A stretch of DNA of 64,000 bases from Laguncularia racemosa (lineage: Eukaryota > Streptophyta > Magnoliopsida > Myrtales > Combretaceae): positions 806,001 through 870,000 of the forward strand of contig JBBMOL010000098.1 in assembly GCA_037954665.1 (NCBI GenBank). Direction: 5' to 3'. Made by a program: the position numbers and the translations under genes. Positions 10,601-24,150 of this stretch are shown here, piece by piece (positions within the stretch are counted from its first letter, which is position 1; each line of letters begins with the position of its first letter). The notes below the pieces were generated by a model. The model worked only from the letters and a program-made list of their open reading frames with translations. It did not search any database and was not told where the DNA came from.

Positions 10601-13600
10601 CTTATAAATTTTCAATTTATATGATATTAAAAAAAATAATTTATATGTGATATTATAAGTTTTTCATATGTAAAACTTAAAAATCCTATGGTAAAACTTT
10701 TAAAATTAAAAAGTAATTTTTCGTCTTTTTTTTAATTAGGTTAGACATTTTTGTAATTATTATTGCTTAGAAAAATAATTGTCAAAACCTAGAAATAAAG
10801 CTTTTAGCTCTACATGTGTGAGTGTCTATGTGTGTGTGTGTGTGTATGTATATATACATATGCATGGATGTATGTATGTATTATATTTATCATTTATCCT
10901 ACACTATGTGCATATTACACTTTAAAGTATATGCAATACTATTGAAAATAATAGTTTTATTTTAAAAATCATCACAATTAATATTTTAGAAATATATGTT
11001 TATTAGTTGTTATAAACATAATGTAAATATTATCATTTAATTATTTACCTAGAAAAATACAAAGAATGACCCACATTTATTTAGTTTTCCAAAAAAGAGT
11101 AAATTTTTTACTATGCATTTAAAGGCATGGCATTTGTTTATAAGTTACGCTTAATTAAGATCTCCATCTATACCACATCAAATTCCATTAATGGAACATA
11201 AGTGTGGCCCTAAAATAAGAGTATCTTACAAATAACTATTCTTAAATGCATGGTCGAAAAAATCAAATCCTTTTTTGGTAAAATAAAAATGTATAGATAT
11301 AGGTCTTTCCACTACATTTTTCCCAAGCATTAGTGACATTTTCACTCTCTGTAAAAATCATTAATTTGAATTATCATTATTTATTATTAGTAGTCCATTT
11401 AGTTAAGGAAAAGTTTTTAGGAAAAGTGAATAACTTTTTTTATTCATAAAAACAATAAGGTTTGATAATGATTTTACTTTGACTTTTCATAAATTTCAAA
11501 ATTTATCCCATGATAAAATTTGAATAATAGAAGTTAATGATATAATATTAGAATACAAAATCTAAAATCTAAGAGTATCATGTTACATTGAAACTAATAT
11601 GCACATACACACATACATTCATATATACCTATTCAATAATTTTAAATTATATAAATTTAAGACTATCCTTATACTTTTTAATATCTTTTCAAAACCCGCC
11701 ACTATTATTACATTTATGGTATTATTATTATTATGGGTAAATTAGACAAACATTCCTTAAAATGTTTTTTAAAAATTGCATAAAACCCTTAATTTTTCAA
11801 AAATCAACGCTTAGATTAGTTTCTCCACTAACTAATAGCTACAATCAAAGTCAAAAAGTAATAAGAACTATGTAACCACTAAACTTTATAATTACATTAA
11901 TGACACACCTATTGATTACATATATACATAGAGTATTATTATTATTATTATTATTAAGCAAATAACTTTCTTTTTTGACTTCACATTTTTATCCACTAAA
12001 TTCTTAAAAATACCTATGAATAATCTATATATTTGGTAGAATTGTTAGGCTTTTTTTTTTTAATTTAACTTGTCTCTCTATACTCAATTATTATGTTTCT
12101 AAAAGTAACTACTAGGTAGTTCTTTTTTCACCTTCCTATAAGATCAAAATCAAAATATGAAATAAACCTCTCAATTTCTTTATTTTCCTTGTAATCTCTT
12201 TCATAGCATAATCCAAAACAATTTAAAAAAACACAAAGTTGAAATTTTTATCTTTATTTTACTTTTTTAAAAATAACTTTCATGTATATGTTTTTTCTTT
12301 CAAAATAGTTAATATTGTAAATAAGTATATACTTATTGCTTTTTTCATTTTAATGAAAGAGAGAGAGATACGTATACATACACACACAATCCAATAAATT
12401 AAATTATCATAATTTATTTTTACTTTTTTATCAACATATTGTTCCGAAAGCTTAACTATATATATTAACAAGTTAAGAAATTTGTTTCTATGTGAGATAA
12501 AACAAGACATTCTTTGTCATACTTTTTTTTTTAATATGATTGAGCAATGCTTGTTTGAAAATGTAGTTTTTTAGTATTCAAGGAAAAAACACAATGAGGA
12601 AAAGACAAGCTGGTAATCATTGTGGTCCCTACTTCTCCAATTTTCAATGTTTAATCTTTATCATACTCTATTTATTATCACAATAAAATTTGAATTTTTA
12701 TCATGAGGTTTTTTTAATTTACGGATTATGGAAGGTCAGAATTGAATTATTGAAACATCACAAAATGGAAAACAGAAGAAATGTTTTGTACCTGCCCAGC
12801 AACAGCTAGCCCGTCTGCAAGGAGAGATGTTGCCAACCAAACCTGCAAGCAGACCTGAAATGCTGCCATGGATGTTGATCCCTGGCGTGCTGCCAATGAT
12901 GCTGCCAGGGTCACACAGAATGTCACAGCAATGACCCTCATCAGGAGCAGAGAACCTGGCATATCAACAACAGAAGAAGAGAAAAAGGACAAGCAAAATC
13001 CTTGTCATTACTTCATGATGAGAACATTTCAGGAATTGATGCTTTCTAAGAACATCTTATTTTGATCAAGCAGCTCAAGTGAACCTGTCCTTGTTATCTG
13101 TCAAAAGGACTCCTTAGTCCAATAATAGACAGCTGTTTAGATTCTGTGAGATTAACTAGGAAAAAGAGAAACATAAAAAAGAACATGCTTGGTTTGAGTA
13201 TGATACAAGCCACAGTACTGAGGCACTCATTATAGATAAACCATGATCATACCATTCTTCAAAAACCGACCAAATTGCAAATGCTTGACACTTGGAGGTA
13301 GTAGGTCAACTTGAAGCATTAATCTCCACAAGAGTACCAGTGACATTAGATACCTGCAATGTATATAGAAAAAGTAATTCTAAAGAAGCAAGTATTAATT
13401 CAAAACATAAGCATATAGATATAAATGTGATGAGATCATTATATTTGACCATGTCTGATACTTACTGTGATATTACATGGGCTATGGCCGCGCCTCTGAC
13501 ACCCAGACGGAAAACAAATATAAATATTGGGTCTAGAATAATATTGGTTAGATCTCCTGCAACTAAAAGATGCAAACGGGAAAAGATTACAGTATTACAG

Positions 13601-16600
13601 TAAGCTTTCCATAACAAAAAGGAGGAAAAATTAAAAAAAGAAAAAAATACCAGTTGCATATAAAGGAGTTTTTGTGTCTTTAAGTCCACGGAAGACCCCT
13701 TGCATGGCCAGTGAAAGGAGAACTGCCGGAGCTCCAAGTGATCTCAGTGTTAAGTATTGTTGTGCAGGAGCAAGCATAGAGGATTTCTGAGGACGAGGGA
13801 AAGTTTCATTTTTGTGTGAGTTGGAAATTGCAATCCAGGACTGCTTAATAACTTCTATTAGCACATAATACTCACAGGACCAACTCCCATCAGACCCAGA
13901 AGTGGCTTTGCCCCAGATATGAGGATAATGGCTTGCAAGAGACCAAGGATGCTACCAATAACCAGTGCTGATGAAGCAGATGGTATGTGTCTTTTCCTGC
14001 TCTTGTTTTCTGGCTCAGATACATCAAAGACTGTAACGGGTAGCGACTTGTCCTCATTGTTGCTGGATTCTGAATTAATACATAGGAGAGAAACGTTATA
14101 TTGTATAAAAAAACTAAAGCAATATGATTCAATATCAAATCAGATAACCAGATTACACCGGTCAAAGTAGCTAGATGGAACCTAAGTCAGAATAAAAGTA
14201 AAGTTACTTCATGGATAGACGTAGATGTGGCCATGAAATGAAAAGTTCATACGGTTTTGGGTTATCAACTCCTTGCTTTCGGTATGTGTGCTTGAACATG
14301 ACTGCACATGTTCATCCTGCTGCTTGTCAAGGCTTATGTTTCCAATAGCATCATCTTCGGCAACAAAAGATGTTGTGATACTGACGAGAGGGAATATGGT
14401 AATCCTTGACACTTGATTGAAGAGTGCTATGGATACACCTACAGCTGCAAGTTCAACAGGACCTGTACAGGGAAAAATATAATGTGAGGACACAAGAAAA
14501 GGTTGAATAGGGCATGAATGGCTACTTATGGCTCTTTGCATGACTACTATTAGAAGTAATATATATACAATATGATATCATAATATTATATAAATAAATG
14601 TCAAGATATAATAAATAAATAATATTATATTATAATTAAAAAATTATACATTATAACAATCATAAATCATTACATATTAAATTATTATACAAGATAATAA
14701 ATAAAAATAATATTCAGTATATATTTGTAATAAATTTTAACATTTAATTTATAATTACATATCTATTTGTAATACAACATAATTTATATATATAATATGA
14801 GGTCATAATATTACATTAATAAATATTAATGATATAATAAAGATATAATATTATATTCTAATTAAAAAAATAATATAGTTTAAAATATAAATAACTACAT
14901 ATATGTTAAATTATTATATAAGATAATGAATAAATGTAATATATGAGATCTATTCATATTGGTTTTAAATATTTATTTTGTCATTACATATCTACTTAAT
15001 AATATAATAATGATATTATTATGTTATATGAATATTTTATATAATAATAATAATAATTTATTTAAGTCTTAATATTATAGAATAAATATTAAATTTAGTA
15101 CATACAAATAATGTATAATATATTGTAATAAAGTAGTTACATAATATCTAATAATATGTAAAATATGATATACAATCTCAATATAAAAATTAATAATTAT
15201 TCTAAATCTAATAATTAATAAATATTAATTGTATAATTAATGTACTATATAACATAATTATTTTTATCCAAATATATGATTTTAATTATTTTTACATCAA
15301 TTGTAAATGCCACCTTATTAAAATTATAATAATTGTATAATAAAAACAAATAATACATTTATAATAACATAATAATTTAACTATATAATATGTGGTGATA
15401 TATAAATGAATAACATATTAGATTGATATAAAAATTAATAATCAATATATATTTGAATTGTTATAATAATTTTATAATTACATCTAAAAAAATGTAATCA
15501 TATAATTAAGATAATATCATTATAATTATACAATTATGTGTAAAGGTATTCTAGTACATTTTTAACTATTTAGTTTTTACTCCTTAAAATTATTTAGCAA
15601 ACTAAATAAATTAATAATAATTCTTTTTAGTTTACTATATAAAGTAACTAATAACTTTTCTGGCTATTATAGCTTACTTCTCTATATAATTACTATTCCA
15701 TTGAAGTCTTATGTTGTTCAGCGACTTGAGCAAGTAGCATTTGGTTAGTGTAGTTTTAAGGGACTAGACTAAACAAAGCATTAAATTTTCAGATGGTTTG
15801 CAACATAAATGTAGTACTAGCTAGGAAGCTCATCAAAATATACGATAAAATTTAAAATTTTTGTATCAAATAGATGGTATAAAAATCTTATTATTAAAAG
15901 TAAAAGATTTTTAGAAATTTTCTAAAATAATTATAATTTTTTAAAATAGTATATATTAAATATGAATAAAAGGTTATACTGTACTGTTATAATCTTATTG
16001 TGCTATCTAGTTGTAATAATCAAAACGCTAGGATAAGTTTCTTTTTCCTCGAAGGATGGGTAAATGGTTGACATATCAAGGAATGAAAGGAGCAGAATGG
16101 CTCCGTAGAAGGGATAGTGACCCTTCACTTCTGTGCAACGATGCACGTCATTTTTTTTTATTTTTTTTTTTGTGGATAAATCACGATTGAAGCCAGAATT
16201 TTAATGCTGTAAAACAAGAAAGAGTACCTATTTGACCAATGAATGCTGTATCAATTAAAGATGCAACAGGGTCTGCTATCAAAGCCAGTGCGGCAGGCAG
16301 TGCAATTTGAGCTATTTCTTGGCCAAGCTCATCATATCTGCAGACGGACCTGCTCATTCAAAGTTGACGAACAAGGTGTCACTGTCAGCCAAACATGTTA
16401 TCGACCATGAAACAGATAGAATTGCGTCGACAGAGTACATAAGTCCGATCCTGGACTAGACTGAATCATCTAGAAATGAGATTTCAACATACCACCTTAT
16501 ATGGTCAATTGACAACTTACTTTTTCCATGTTTTCTCTATCTTTCCTCATTTGATGGATACTAGTAATGATCATAGGCCAATGGATACCAAGTCCTAGTC

Positions 16601-16996
16601 CAACATTCATGCTAGATGGGGATAAAGTAGTCCCTCCTTTACATGGTTTTTATCATCCAAATTAGCAAAATATACAGCAAGAGCTTAAGTATGTGGTGAA
16701 GTTTTGGCCAATAATAAAAAGGTTTTACAACTTTGGTTTTTCAAAGTGTCTTTTAGTCAGAAAAAGCTTGCATTGAAGAAGGAAATAAAGAGAATCAACA
16801 CACCCAAATGATCAACAAATTCGGCAGCTGGAACTTGTTGAAACAAAACGATATATACAATTTTCTAAGAAAACTATAAAGTAAGCTCTTAGAGACATAA
16901 AATTATGAAATGACTGCACCTTGCACTCCTAAAGAATATGCAGATTGGAATTGCTTTCTCATCTTTAGATGAAAATGACCCACCCACCTCAGACAT
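7687..16996 (-). CDS. MATE citrate-type transporter, DTX42/FRD3-like (MATE1)
   Basis: Thirteen coding exons, 5' to 3': 16996-16920, 16337-16228, 14462-14253, 14069-13876, 13786-13651, 13556-13466, 13353-13253, 12955-12792, 8756-8685, 8597-8481, 8371-8276, 8057-7936 and 7765-7687. All introns have GT-AG ends and the 1569 bp give 522 residues with no internal stop; the Arabidopsis relative DTX42 is of similar length. Landmarks are ADPVASLIDTAFIGQIG (from about residue 47), FPLVSITTSFVAE, a long hydrophilic loop (about 97-163), a second-half MATE repeat with MRVIAVTFCVTL and GSTSMAAFQVCLQVW, and TQPINALAFVFDG. The family exports citrate with proton coupling at the plasma membrane: FRD3 loads citrate into xylem for iron transport and AtMATE/DTX42 releases it from roots under aluminium. 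Which role applies here is unknown. Intron 8 (4.0 kb) and intron 2 (1.8 kb) are swollen by insertions compared with MATE2. Confidence 0.93.
8912..12722. other. 3.8-kb insertion in MATE1 intron 8
   Basis: MATE2 has a 219-bp intron at this place (55117-55335). In MATE1 the matching intron sequence stops near 8910 and resumes near 12723, so about 3.8 kb of AT-rich DNA was gained in MATE1 or lost in MATE2. No transposase, reverse transcriptase or clear terminal repeat was seen; a shared ATTAT at the edges is the only target-duplication candidate. Two similar TATA-containing segments (near 9108 and 9601, GATGCCTATAAAA) lie about 490 bp apart. Confidence 0.7.
10829..10845. repeat. (TG)n microsatellite
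   Basis: A run of TG dinucleotides within MATE1 intron 8, followed by TATG and TA repeats. It is a simple repeat, likely length-variable. Confidence 0.85.
14560..16015. repeat. AT-rich degenerate tandem repeat in MATE1 intron 2
   Basis: About 1.45 kb of extremely AT-rich DNA absent from the MATE2 intron. The segment from about 14563 (TATATACAATATGATATCA) recurs at about 14789 (TATATATAATATGAGGTCA) and stays alignable for over 150 bp, so a unit of about 226 bp is tandemly repeated at least twice. A weaker echo lies near 15381. No coding potential. Confidence 0.55.
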
Positions 16997-17036
16997 AAGT
17001 GCAAGTGCACAATACCTTCAAAAAGCCCTAACTTAA

Positions 17037-17910
17037 CTGCAAAAATGTCGTTTGATTAGCTGTTTTACCGTGGAAAAATTAGCTAAAGTGTTGAAAGTAC
17101 AGGAAAGAGCCAAACCCACAAACAGGAAAAAGGCATACCCAAGAAATGCCAAATTGAAATGAAGCGTTTAAGCAGATGCAACTAAGGCAAAGTGAAAGTA
17201 GGAAAACAAGGGCCTGTAGCTAATAAATGGGCTTCTTGTCTGTATTTTGATTGCTGCATCTACTTGGTTAAATAGTGTGTGCTTGATCTAGGTCATGAGT
17301 CGTTAACTTCACGGGAAAGGACAAAATAGTTAAAGCCTGTCGAAGCACTGCATTTTGTGCTCCCAGACCGACCATCATAAGAACTGGGGAAGGTAGATTT
17401 GCCTCTGACTGCCCTAGAGACCTGGCTTCCAAATATTTTTATGTGACATAAATCTATATTCTAAGGATCTTGTCGTACGTACGTAAAGCAACACTACCCA
17501 ATTAAATTCCTTTCACAGAGGACTAAACTATGACCAATGTTCCAGTCACTTTCACGATAATACTATATAACAATTATGCCATTATTTAGTATTTCCATGT
17601 CCTTGAGAAAAGAGATGCCTTTTTTGTAAGCGGTGTTGTCCCCATTAAATCTTCCCCAGTTGGAACCCTTGCATGCATATATTTAATAAACATGTGTTCC
17701 TCTTTCTGCATATGACATGTATTTGCGCCAGGTTTTATTGTTGGGAAGCTTAAAAAAAAAATCTTATCGTCTTTTGAAACATAATTATTTATTTTACAAA
17801 TAAAAAGGCAAATAAATAAAAAAAACGTGTGAATATTTCTCTGTTTGATCTTCAACGAGTGTTCCTGTTACTCGTCAACTTTTTCCATTCTAAATAATTA
17901 ATTTTGATTC
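17037..17910 (-). promoter_or_regulatory. MATE1 5' leader and upstream region
   Basis: This stretch aligns with MATE2 upstream DNA up to about 17907 (59716 in MATE2), which sets the right edge of the duplicated unit. A conserved TTTTTGCAG acceptor-like site lies 41 bases upstream of the ATG (exon side starts at 17036), suggesting an intron in the 5' UTR. The matching donor position (17402-17401) reads GC, where MATE2 reads GT. I cannot place the transcription start. The open frame at 17586-17855 is not conserved in frame. Confidence 0.4.
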
Positions 17911-18735
17911 AGTACAATTTATTTTCCCTATTCTTGGTGGTATTAAGATGCCACAATATGGTGATATTTTATCGGTTTCTTTGGAAAAATATCAGTTTAA
18001 CTTGTTTAATCAATTTCTATCACATACATGCTTATTATATAATATATTATACTTCTATAATCAATCGATTGTATTTTTCTTTTTATAACAAAGTCATGGT
18101 TTTGTTTTCTTTATTGTTGTCGCGTCATGGAATTGAGACATGACAACAGGCTTTAATAGTATTAATAAGTCACACGGATTAATTAGTAGTATGTAAATAT
18201 CTATAAAATTTTAATATACAAAAAATATAAATGATAGTTTTTTAAAAAAATACTTATTATCATTATTACATGTTCAATAATTATAAGTATTTATAAGCCA
18301 ATTATTCAAACACATGACATATTAAACTAATGAATCTTTTTTCTAGATTTTATGTATGTAAAGGCTCAAAGCACTTGTTAATATTCATAAATATTTTAAA
18401 TAGTTGAATTATCCTTTAAAGGGCAACACCAATACATAGTATAACCTTTACCGCCATTTGTAAAATGACAAAGTAAATCAACCTTCTGCAATCCTATCTA
18501 CACTAGTAAATCAAATATACACACTCAAAATATAACAAACTTTGTAATGACCTTATAGAGGATTGGTAAAAAAAACACTCTAAAGTTGTCATGTTATTTA
18601 CATACTTGTTACATGATAACTGTCTTATAAGTCAGATGATGCAAGACACTACTTAATTATCTAGTTTTGTTTCAAACCATATAGTATTTACATCAAACAA
18701 TATATATATAATTACATTTCATTAAAATAAATATG
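17911..18735. other. Intergenic, nothing recognised
   Basis: AT-rich DNA between the right edge of duplicated unit 1 and the gypsy element. The 79-codon open frame at 17904-18143 has a low-complexity hydrophobic product and is probably chance. Confidence 0.4.
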
Positions 18736-18740
18736 GAGTC

Positions 18741-20605
18741 TATAGACACCCCATTTTCTCTCTCTTTTTCTTTTTTTGAATAATACTAATAATATAAAAA
18801 TGATTAAAAAAACTAAATTTATTATTTAGAATCGGCCTAGGCTAGCTTTAAGAAATAAATGCAAACTGCTTGCATTATAAAACTGAGGCACAAGCCAATA
18901 GCGTAATTGGAAATCCACACATCTACTATCTGTGAGACTTGAGATCAATCCCCTCAACACATAGATGCACAAATTTTTTTTTTTTAAATAGAAGATGCGG
19001 TTTGCTTCTTCAACCCCTGGCAACATGGTTGGCCTTCGTGTGAACTTCCTTCCCAAGTAGCTGGCTTCCCTTTCATTTTTTGCCCTATCTTTTTCATAAT
19101 TTCACCAAATTAATGGTGAAATTACGAAGATTTTATAGCCCTCTATGGATTTAAACTCAAGACAAGTCTAAATACATTGTTGTCCATAGAAAAATCCATA
19201 CGCAAAAATGGAGGAAAGTAGATTTCTCAAATCATGCTCCAACAAAGCAAAATCAAGTGCAAACTAAAGACTACCATTTTTAAAACTTCCATACTCAATT
19301 TTCGGCAAGAATCAATGTAAAGGATGCAATTCTTGATTGTAATTTATACACAACTAAATTAAACCTAAGAATATTCCCTAGCTAAATCTCAAAATTCAAT
19401 CCACAAATTCATGGATGAGGAAACTTTCCATCTCCAATTCAAGCTCCTATGGTATAAATAGGAGCTCGAATAAGTGCTCCCATGATAGACAAGAACAGAA
19501 AACCACCCATTCGCACTTCCATAAAAGCTATTCCAAAGGTCTCTCTCTCTAAGCTTAAAGTTTCTCTCTATAGCTCAACTGAGCACTTTCACAACATTAA
19601 ACTCAAAGTCGCATACATTAGGAGTTCCTACTACTTTCAATGTCCCATCCGCCACTCCGAGCTACTCAAAACCAACTCTACCCTAACCCACCACCAATGA
19701 CTAAAAGCTCCAATTTACTCCTCTACCATGAAGTTTCAATTATAACAACACCAATAGTTACACTGTCCCCCATCAAGTTGTTCTAATATGCTCCACTACT
19801 ACAACAAGCCATGTTGGAAGTCATATAAAGATTGGAAGTCCCTATTGTTTATTGTTCCAATCAGCTAGCTCGAACTCGAATCTGTTTTGACTCAAGGTCG
19901 ATTTAAATCTAAATTTGACCTAAATTCGAACCCTAAGTGAGTTTATTGTCCAGGTTTTTTATTTTTTCTCTTTATTTATTTATTTTCCTTTATTTCCTTT
20001 AAATAAATTAATTAATATTTTTTAAAAGAAGTTTTAGTTTTTATAAGTTTTTTTAAACATTTTAGCTTTATAAAAAAAATTATTATTACTAGAAAGTTTA
20101 GTTTTTATAATTTTTTTAAAGACATTTTAGCTTTTTATAAATTTTTTATAATAAAAAAAATAACAATTTAGTAAGATAATGTGCACCAACTATGATAGGT
20201 TTGATCTCGAATAATAGGTACGTATGCATCTATGAGGCGACCTTAACAAAAAAATAATAATAACTATTAGATAGAATAATTTCTTTTTTCTCTTATGTTA
20301 AATACTTTGAAAAATAAAGTTAAATTTTGAAGGTTAAAGTGATAACCGTGGTGTTTTAAAAAAATGGTCCCCGAACATAGAATTTCTTATTTCTATATAT
20401 ATATATATTGCATGATCCGTGGCTAGGTTAGAATTATTATCGCTCTATTAATTCTAACTTGATTTTTTTCTTAACCATAATCAGGTGGCAACTCCTATTT
20501 TCAAAGGGAAAAAAAAATTCCAATCTTAATTAAGGGTTTACGTTAAATGAGTATAAGGTTTAGTCTAAATTAGATTAGGAAAAATAAAAAATTTAGGCTC
20601 GATGG
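18741..20605 (+). repeat. 5' LTR of the Tat/Ogre-like element
   Basis: Matches 32179-34054 along its full length. It starts TATAGACACCCC, where gypsy LTRs usually start TGTAGACACC, so the TG end has decayed to TA. A core reading TATAAATAGGAGCT near 19453 looks like the LTR promoter TATA box; it recurs in the 3' LTR near 32907. Short open frames at 18826-19056 (minus) and 19482-19700 (plus) lie inside the LTR and are probably not genes. Confidence 0.85.
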
Positions 20606-20608
20606 GAT

Positions 20609-20626
20609 GGCAACTCCATTAGGGAC
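20609..20626 (+). other. Primer-binding site of the gypsy element
   Basis: TGGCAACTCCATTAGGGA lies 3 bases inside the 5' LTR. It resembles the TGGCGACTCC-type site found at this place in Tat/Ogre elements, which I recall as matching tRNA-Arg; the central G is now A. Identification is by position and resemblance. Confidence 0.55.
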
Positions 20627-21315
20627 ATGCTTAGTGGACTAGCCACTTAAACCCTCCAAAAATAGAGTTGATTTTTCAAAATTATTTATTGAAGTATTTA
20701 CTTTTAAATTTTTTTATTTGTAAATAGTTATACTGACTTTTGGTTATGTAACATTTAAAGTTTATTCATTGGGGATTTTTTTTTTTTTATTAATGTGTTA
20801 AATACAATTAAACTCTAGTTATCTTAAGATAGAGGGAAGCTATTGTATAAGCTTCGGGTGTTGTGGGGCAACCACTACTTAAGGCTGATTAAGCTACCTC
20901 ACTCAAGCTTTGATGTGGCCTATGAACCATTTCTTTGAAAATGAGTGAGGCCACAAAATATAGGGACCTATAGAACCCACCCAATTGCATTCACAAACCC
21001 TTCAAGTTGGTGAATAAACATAAGGTGGCAAACCAAAAAAAAGAAAGATTACAACTTTAGTGGAGTCATTTTCCCATTTGTTTGTAATTTATTTTTGTAA
21101 AATTGTTGTTGTAAATTTCCCTATAAATTCTTTGTATAAAATGTATTTTCTTACAAATAGTATAGTCATGATGTATTTACTTTCATTAATTTTTTAGAAA
21201 TAGAAAGTTCATCCCACATACAAGCTCTTCTCAAAGAAATCCATGTTCATAAGCCCATGGAGTCAAAGGCGATACTTAATTGATGGATCCAGTTCTTCAA
21301 CCCAAGTCAACAAAA

Positions 21316-24150
21316 GGTTACTCAAGACAAGATTGGACCAATTATCTCCTTACAGAAAGTCACTGTCAACATCACTTTGGTCCAAGCTTTAGTTCATTTC
21401 TGGGAACTAAAAGTTGTCAACTTTTGTTTAGGTCCCCATCGATTAAGCCCAACAATAGAAGAATACACCCAACTTCTTAAGGCTTTATCCAGCATTGAAA
21501 ACATATATATCCCAGATCTTGAAGCAAGACTGATGGGTCACTTTTTTCAATCATATCAAATTATAAATTTATAAACCCAAAGAAATCTAACAACCTAGTT
21601 AGGTAAGTGTACCTATCTAATGTAGTATAAATTGCAGCGGGTGTTGTCCGCAAGGATCTTAAAAACAAGTACTAATATTACCGTTTTTCTACTATCTAAT
21701 CTAAATCTTAATATAAGATTAATAAATTAAATTACTAATTAACTAATCTAATAACTCTAAGATTAATTATAATCGTTATAATAAATGAATTCAATCACAA
21801 AAACATGCCATTCATCTTAATCCACTTTAAACCCTAGTTTTCTTATAATAATATATTGATTAACAATTTGTTTATACTTTACACTATAGGAATTCTCAAT
21901 TAAACTAATTACTCCCTCAAGTTAATTAATTAATAACCTTATATGGAATAGTGGAGACCTCTCCCTCACTGTTGCCCTACAAGGTTTCATTAAGTTCATA
22001 ATTCTCAAATAAAGATTTAATCTTTATGTAGAAAATTGAAATTTCCTTACCTTTAGGTAAAACATACAATCTTTCTATTCATGATGATCTATCCTATTAG
22101 ATGAAACATCTCTCTATCTAACAAGAATTAGACATGCAATCAATTTGTGAGCATAAATTAATCGCACGGCAATTAAAATACATGAATAGATATAAAGGCA
22201 TAAATTTTTCATTATTCAATAAGTAATCCAAACACATGATTTAGAGTTTCACAAGATACAAGGTAGATAAATCTACTCCTTTATAGAATTTATAGTAATC
22301 ACAAGAAATCTAGAGAAGTAATAAAAAGTCATAATGAAAAGAATAAACCCTTATAGACGTTTTTGTAATTTCTTATGATATTCCAGCGATTTCTCCCTCT
22401 AAATTCATAATTTTGCTCTCCTAGGGTTTTTACAATGGTTGTAGGAAAAAATAAATCCCGAACCCTAATTTTCATAATAAAGCAAGTATTTATAATATAA
22501 GAAATAGGGTAGCATGCACAACCTAGTGCATGCCTATGCTCAGGCCTGTATATTTTGGAAAAAATTGAAATTCTAGCATTCTAGGTTCTGCACAGCCCTG
22601 CTTGGGGTTATGCACTCTAGAATTCTTTCAGTTTCTTCTCTAAGTAGATTTCTTACTTCAACACTACCCTCTACATAGCTTGTGTAGTGGTCAGGGCACA
22701 ATTTCATCATGGATTCTAATCACTTTTTGCTCTCTAGCATTGGCGTCAGCATGGTCATGCTGAAGGTTATGTACATGTGAAAATCACGTTTTCTTATATT
22801 TTTCCAAATTTCACCTCATTTTCACTAGAACCTTCTTTAAATCTTGAAATTGCACTCTTTAAACCTTGAAATCAAATATTAAGCACTTAAGTGTCTTTTT
22901 CTTATTAACTTCTCATAAAATTCATAAAAAATATATTCAATAAATACTAAAAATAAGGTTCTTTCAACACTTATCAAGAACCCTTAAAAATCTTCAATTT
23001 AGGGGTTCATAAGGCTAAAGTCAACAGGGTCTTAGCAAACTGTAATGGAAATTGTATTAAGACAGATGATACGTTGACATGGTTTGCAACCCAATCCAAC
23101 TACCATGAAAAGCAAGCCCTATTTTATGTAGATTTTAAGGCATGGCAATAGTATCGGCTTCATGCATTCAGCTTAATGGCATTCAAAACTATATTATTTT
23201 CTAATGGAATTTTTCATATCCACTTTAAGGTCATAGAAATAGTGACCCAATTTCTAGATGAAAGGTCCTACATCCCCACACTCCTCACTGAGCAAATCAA
23301 ATTACTTAATCACCTAAAGAAGAGAAGACATGGGGATTCAAAAACCAACATGGCATTGATTATGACATGGTTTGTCAACTACATGCAATGCTACAAGCTT
23401 GACTTTACTCGAAGGACCTTTGCACAATAGATTGACCTTATTAATTCCTTTGCCGCTAGAATCACATCACTAAAGAATATTTCTACCTACTGTTGGATTG
23501 ATGTCTTACAAGAATTTTGTGCTAATGACATGTTATGGGTAACCAGATGGAACTCTTTTACTAAGATGGTGCGTGCTTGTAAAAATGACAAGGCAGTACC
23601 ATTAATTAGATTTAACTAGTGCACAAGTTACTACCCAGCTACTCTAATCCATCAAATGGGACCTGTTCAAGATATAGTCCATAAACCTTCACTCGAGCCG
23701 ATCACACTTGAACATGATAATAGCTGACAAGGTAGCCAAACTATCGAAGATCAAAACCCTATGGGAAACTCGAATAGTAAGCCCTACTATTGACATAGTA
23801 AGTCTAAGAGGAGGAGTAGGTAAATATCGAACAACCAAAGAGTGCATTTTTCACCAACTCAAAAAAAAAAAGGTGAAAAACAATATAGAGCTCTAGTTAT
23901 ACTCCAACTTGCATTGACAAACCCTACTCTTGAAATGAGGACATATATAGAAGAAGTGCAAGCACGAATGCAAGTCTACATAGAAAACATGGAAAGGAAG
24001 GGGTACATTTAGAAGAATCGATATGAAGAATCTAACCAATGAGTTGAAGCTCTAGAAGCCTAACTAAGGAGGGCCAAGCAAAGGATCAAGGAACTAGAAG
24101 CTCCTACAAAAAAAAGAGAGCAGAAATAGGATCATATCATCACAAGAAGA
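21316..24150 (+). pseudogene. ORF1 upstream of gag (Tat/Ogre-type), interrupted
   Basis: Before the nested repeat (21531-22976) the frame reads ALVHFWELKVVNFCLG and LSPTIEEYTQLL, the pattern of the extra ORF1 protein of Tat/Ogre elements, which is related to plant mobile domain proteins. After it, ORF1-like sequence continues with several stops (open pieces at 23176-23430 and 23708-23896) and ends in a Lys/Glu-rich stretch near 24000-24120 that could be a coiled coil. The role of ORF1 in these elements is not well established. This copy cannot make a full protein. Confidence 0.6.
21531..22976. mobile_element. Solo-LTR-like repeat, family X copy 1
   Basis: A 1.45-kb noncoding repeat inserted within ORF1 of the gypsy element. 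It starts TGATGGGTCA and ends CACTTATCA, and aligns end to end with 41176-42511 and at both ends with 45007-45621. TG...CA ends and no coding region suggest solo LTRs. Flanks here are AAGAC on the left and AGAAC on the right, an imperfect match; shifting the ends by a base or two gives CAAGA on both sides. Confidence 0.65.

Noticed and set aside
12868..13065. Plus-strand open frame over MATE1 exon 8
   Set aside because: Antisense shadow of a conserved exon; no protein features.
13292..13603. 103-codon plus-strand open frame
   Set aside because: Antisense to MATE1 exons 6 and 7, whose frames and splice sites are intact; a shadow.
17586..17855. Upstream minus-strand gene near MATE1
   Set aside because: The aligned MATE2 upstream DNA does not keep the frame; the conservation is that of a promoter region.
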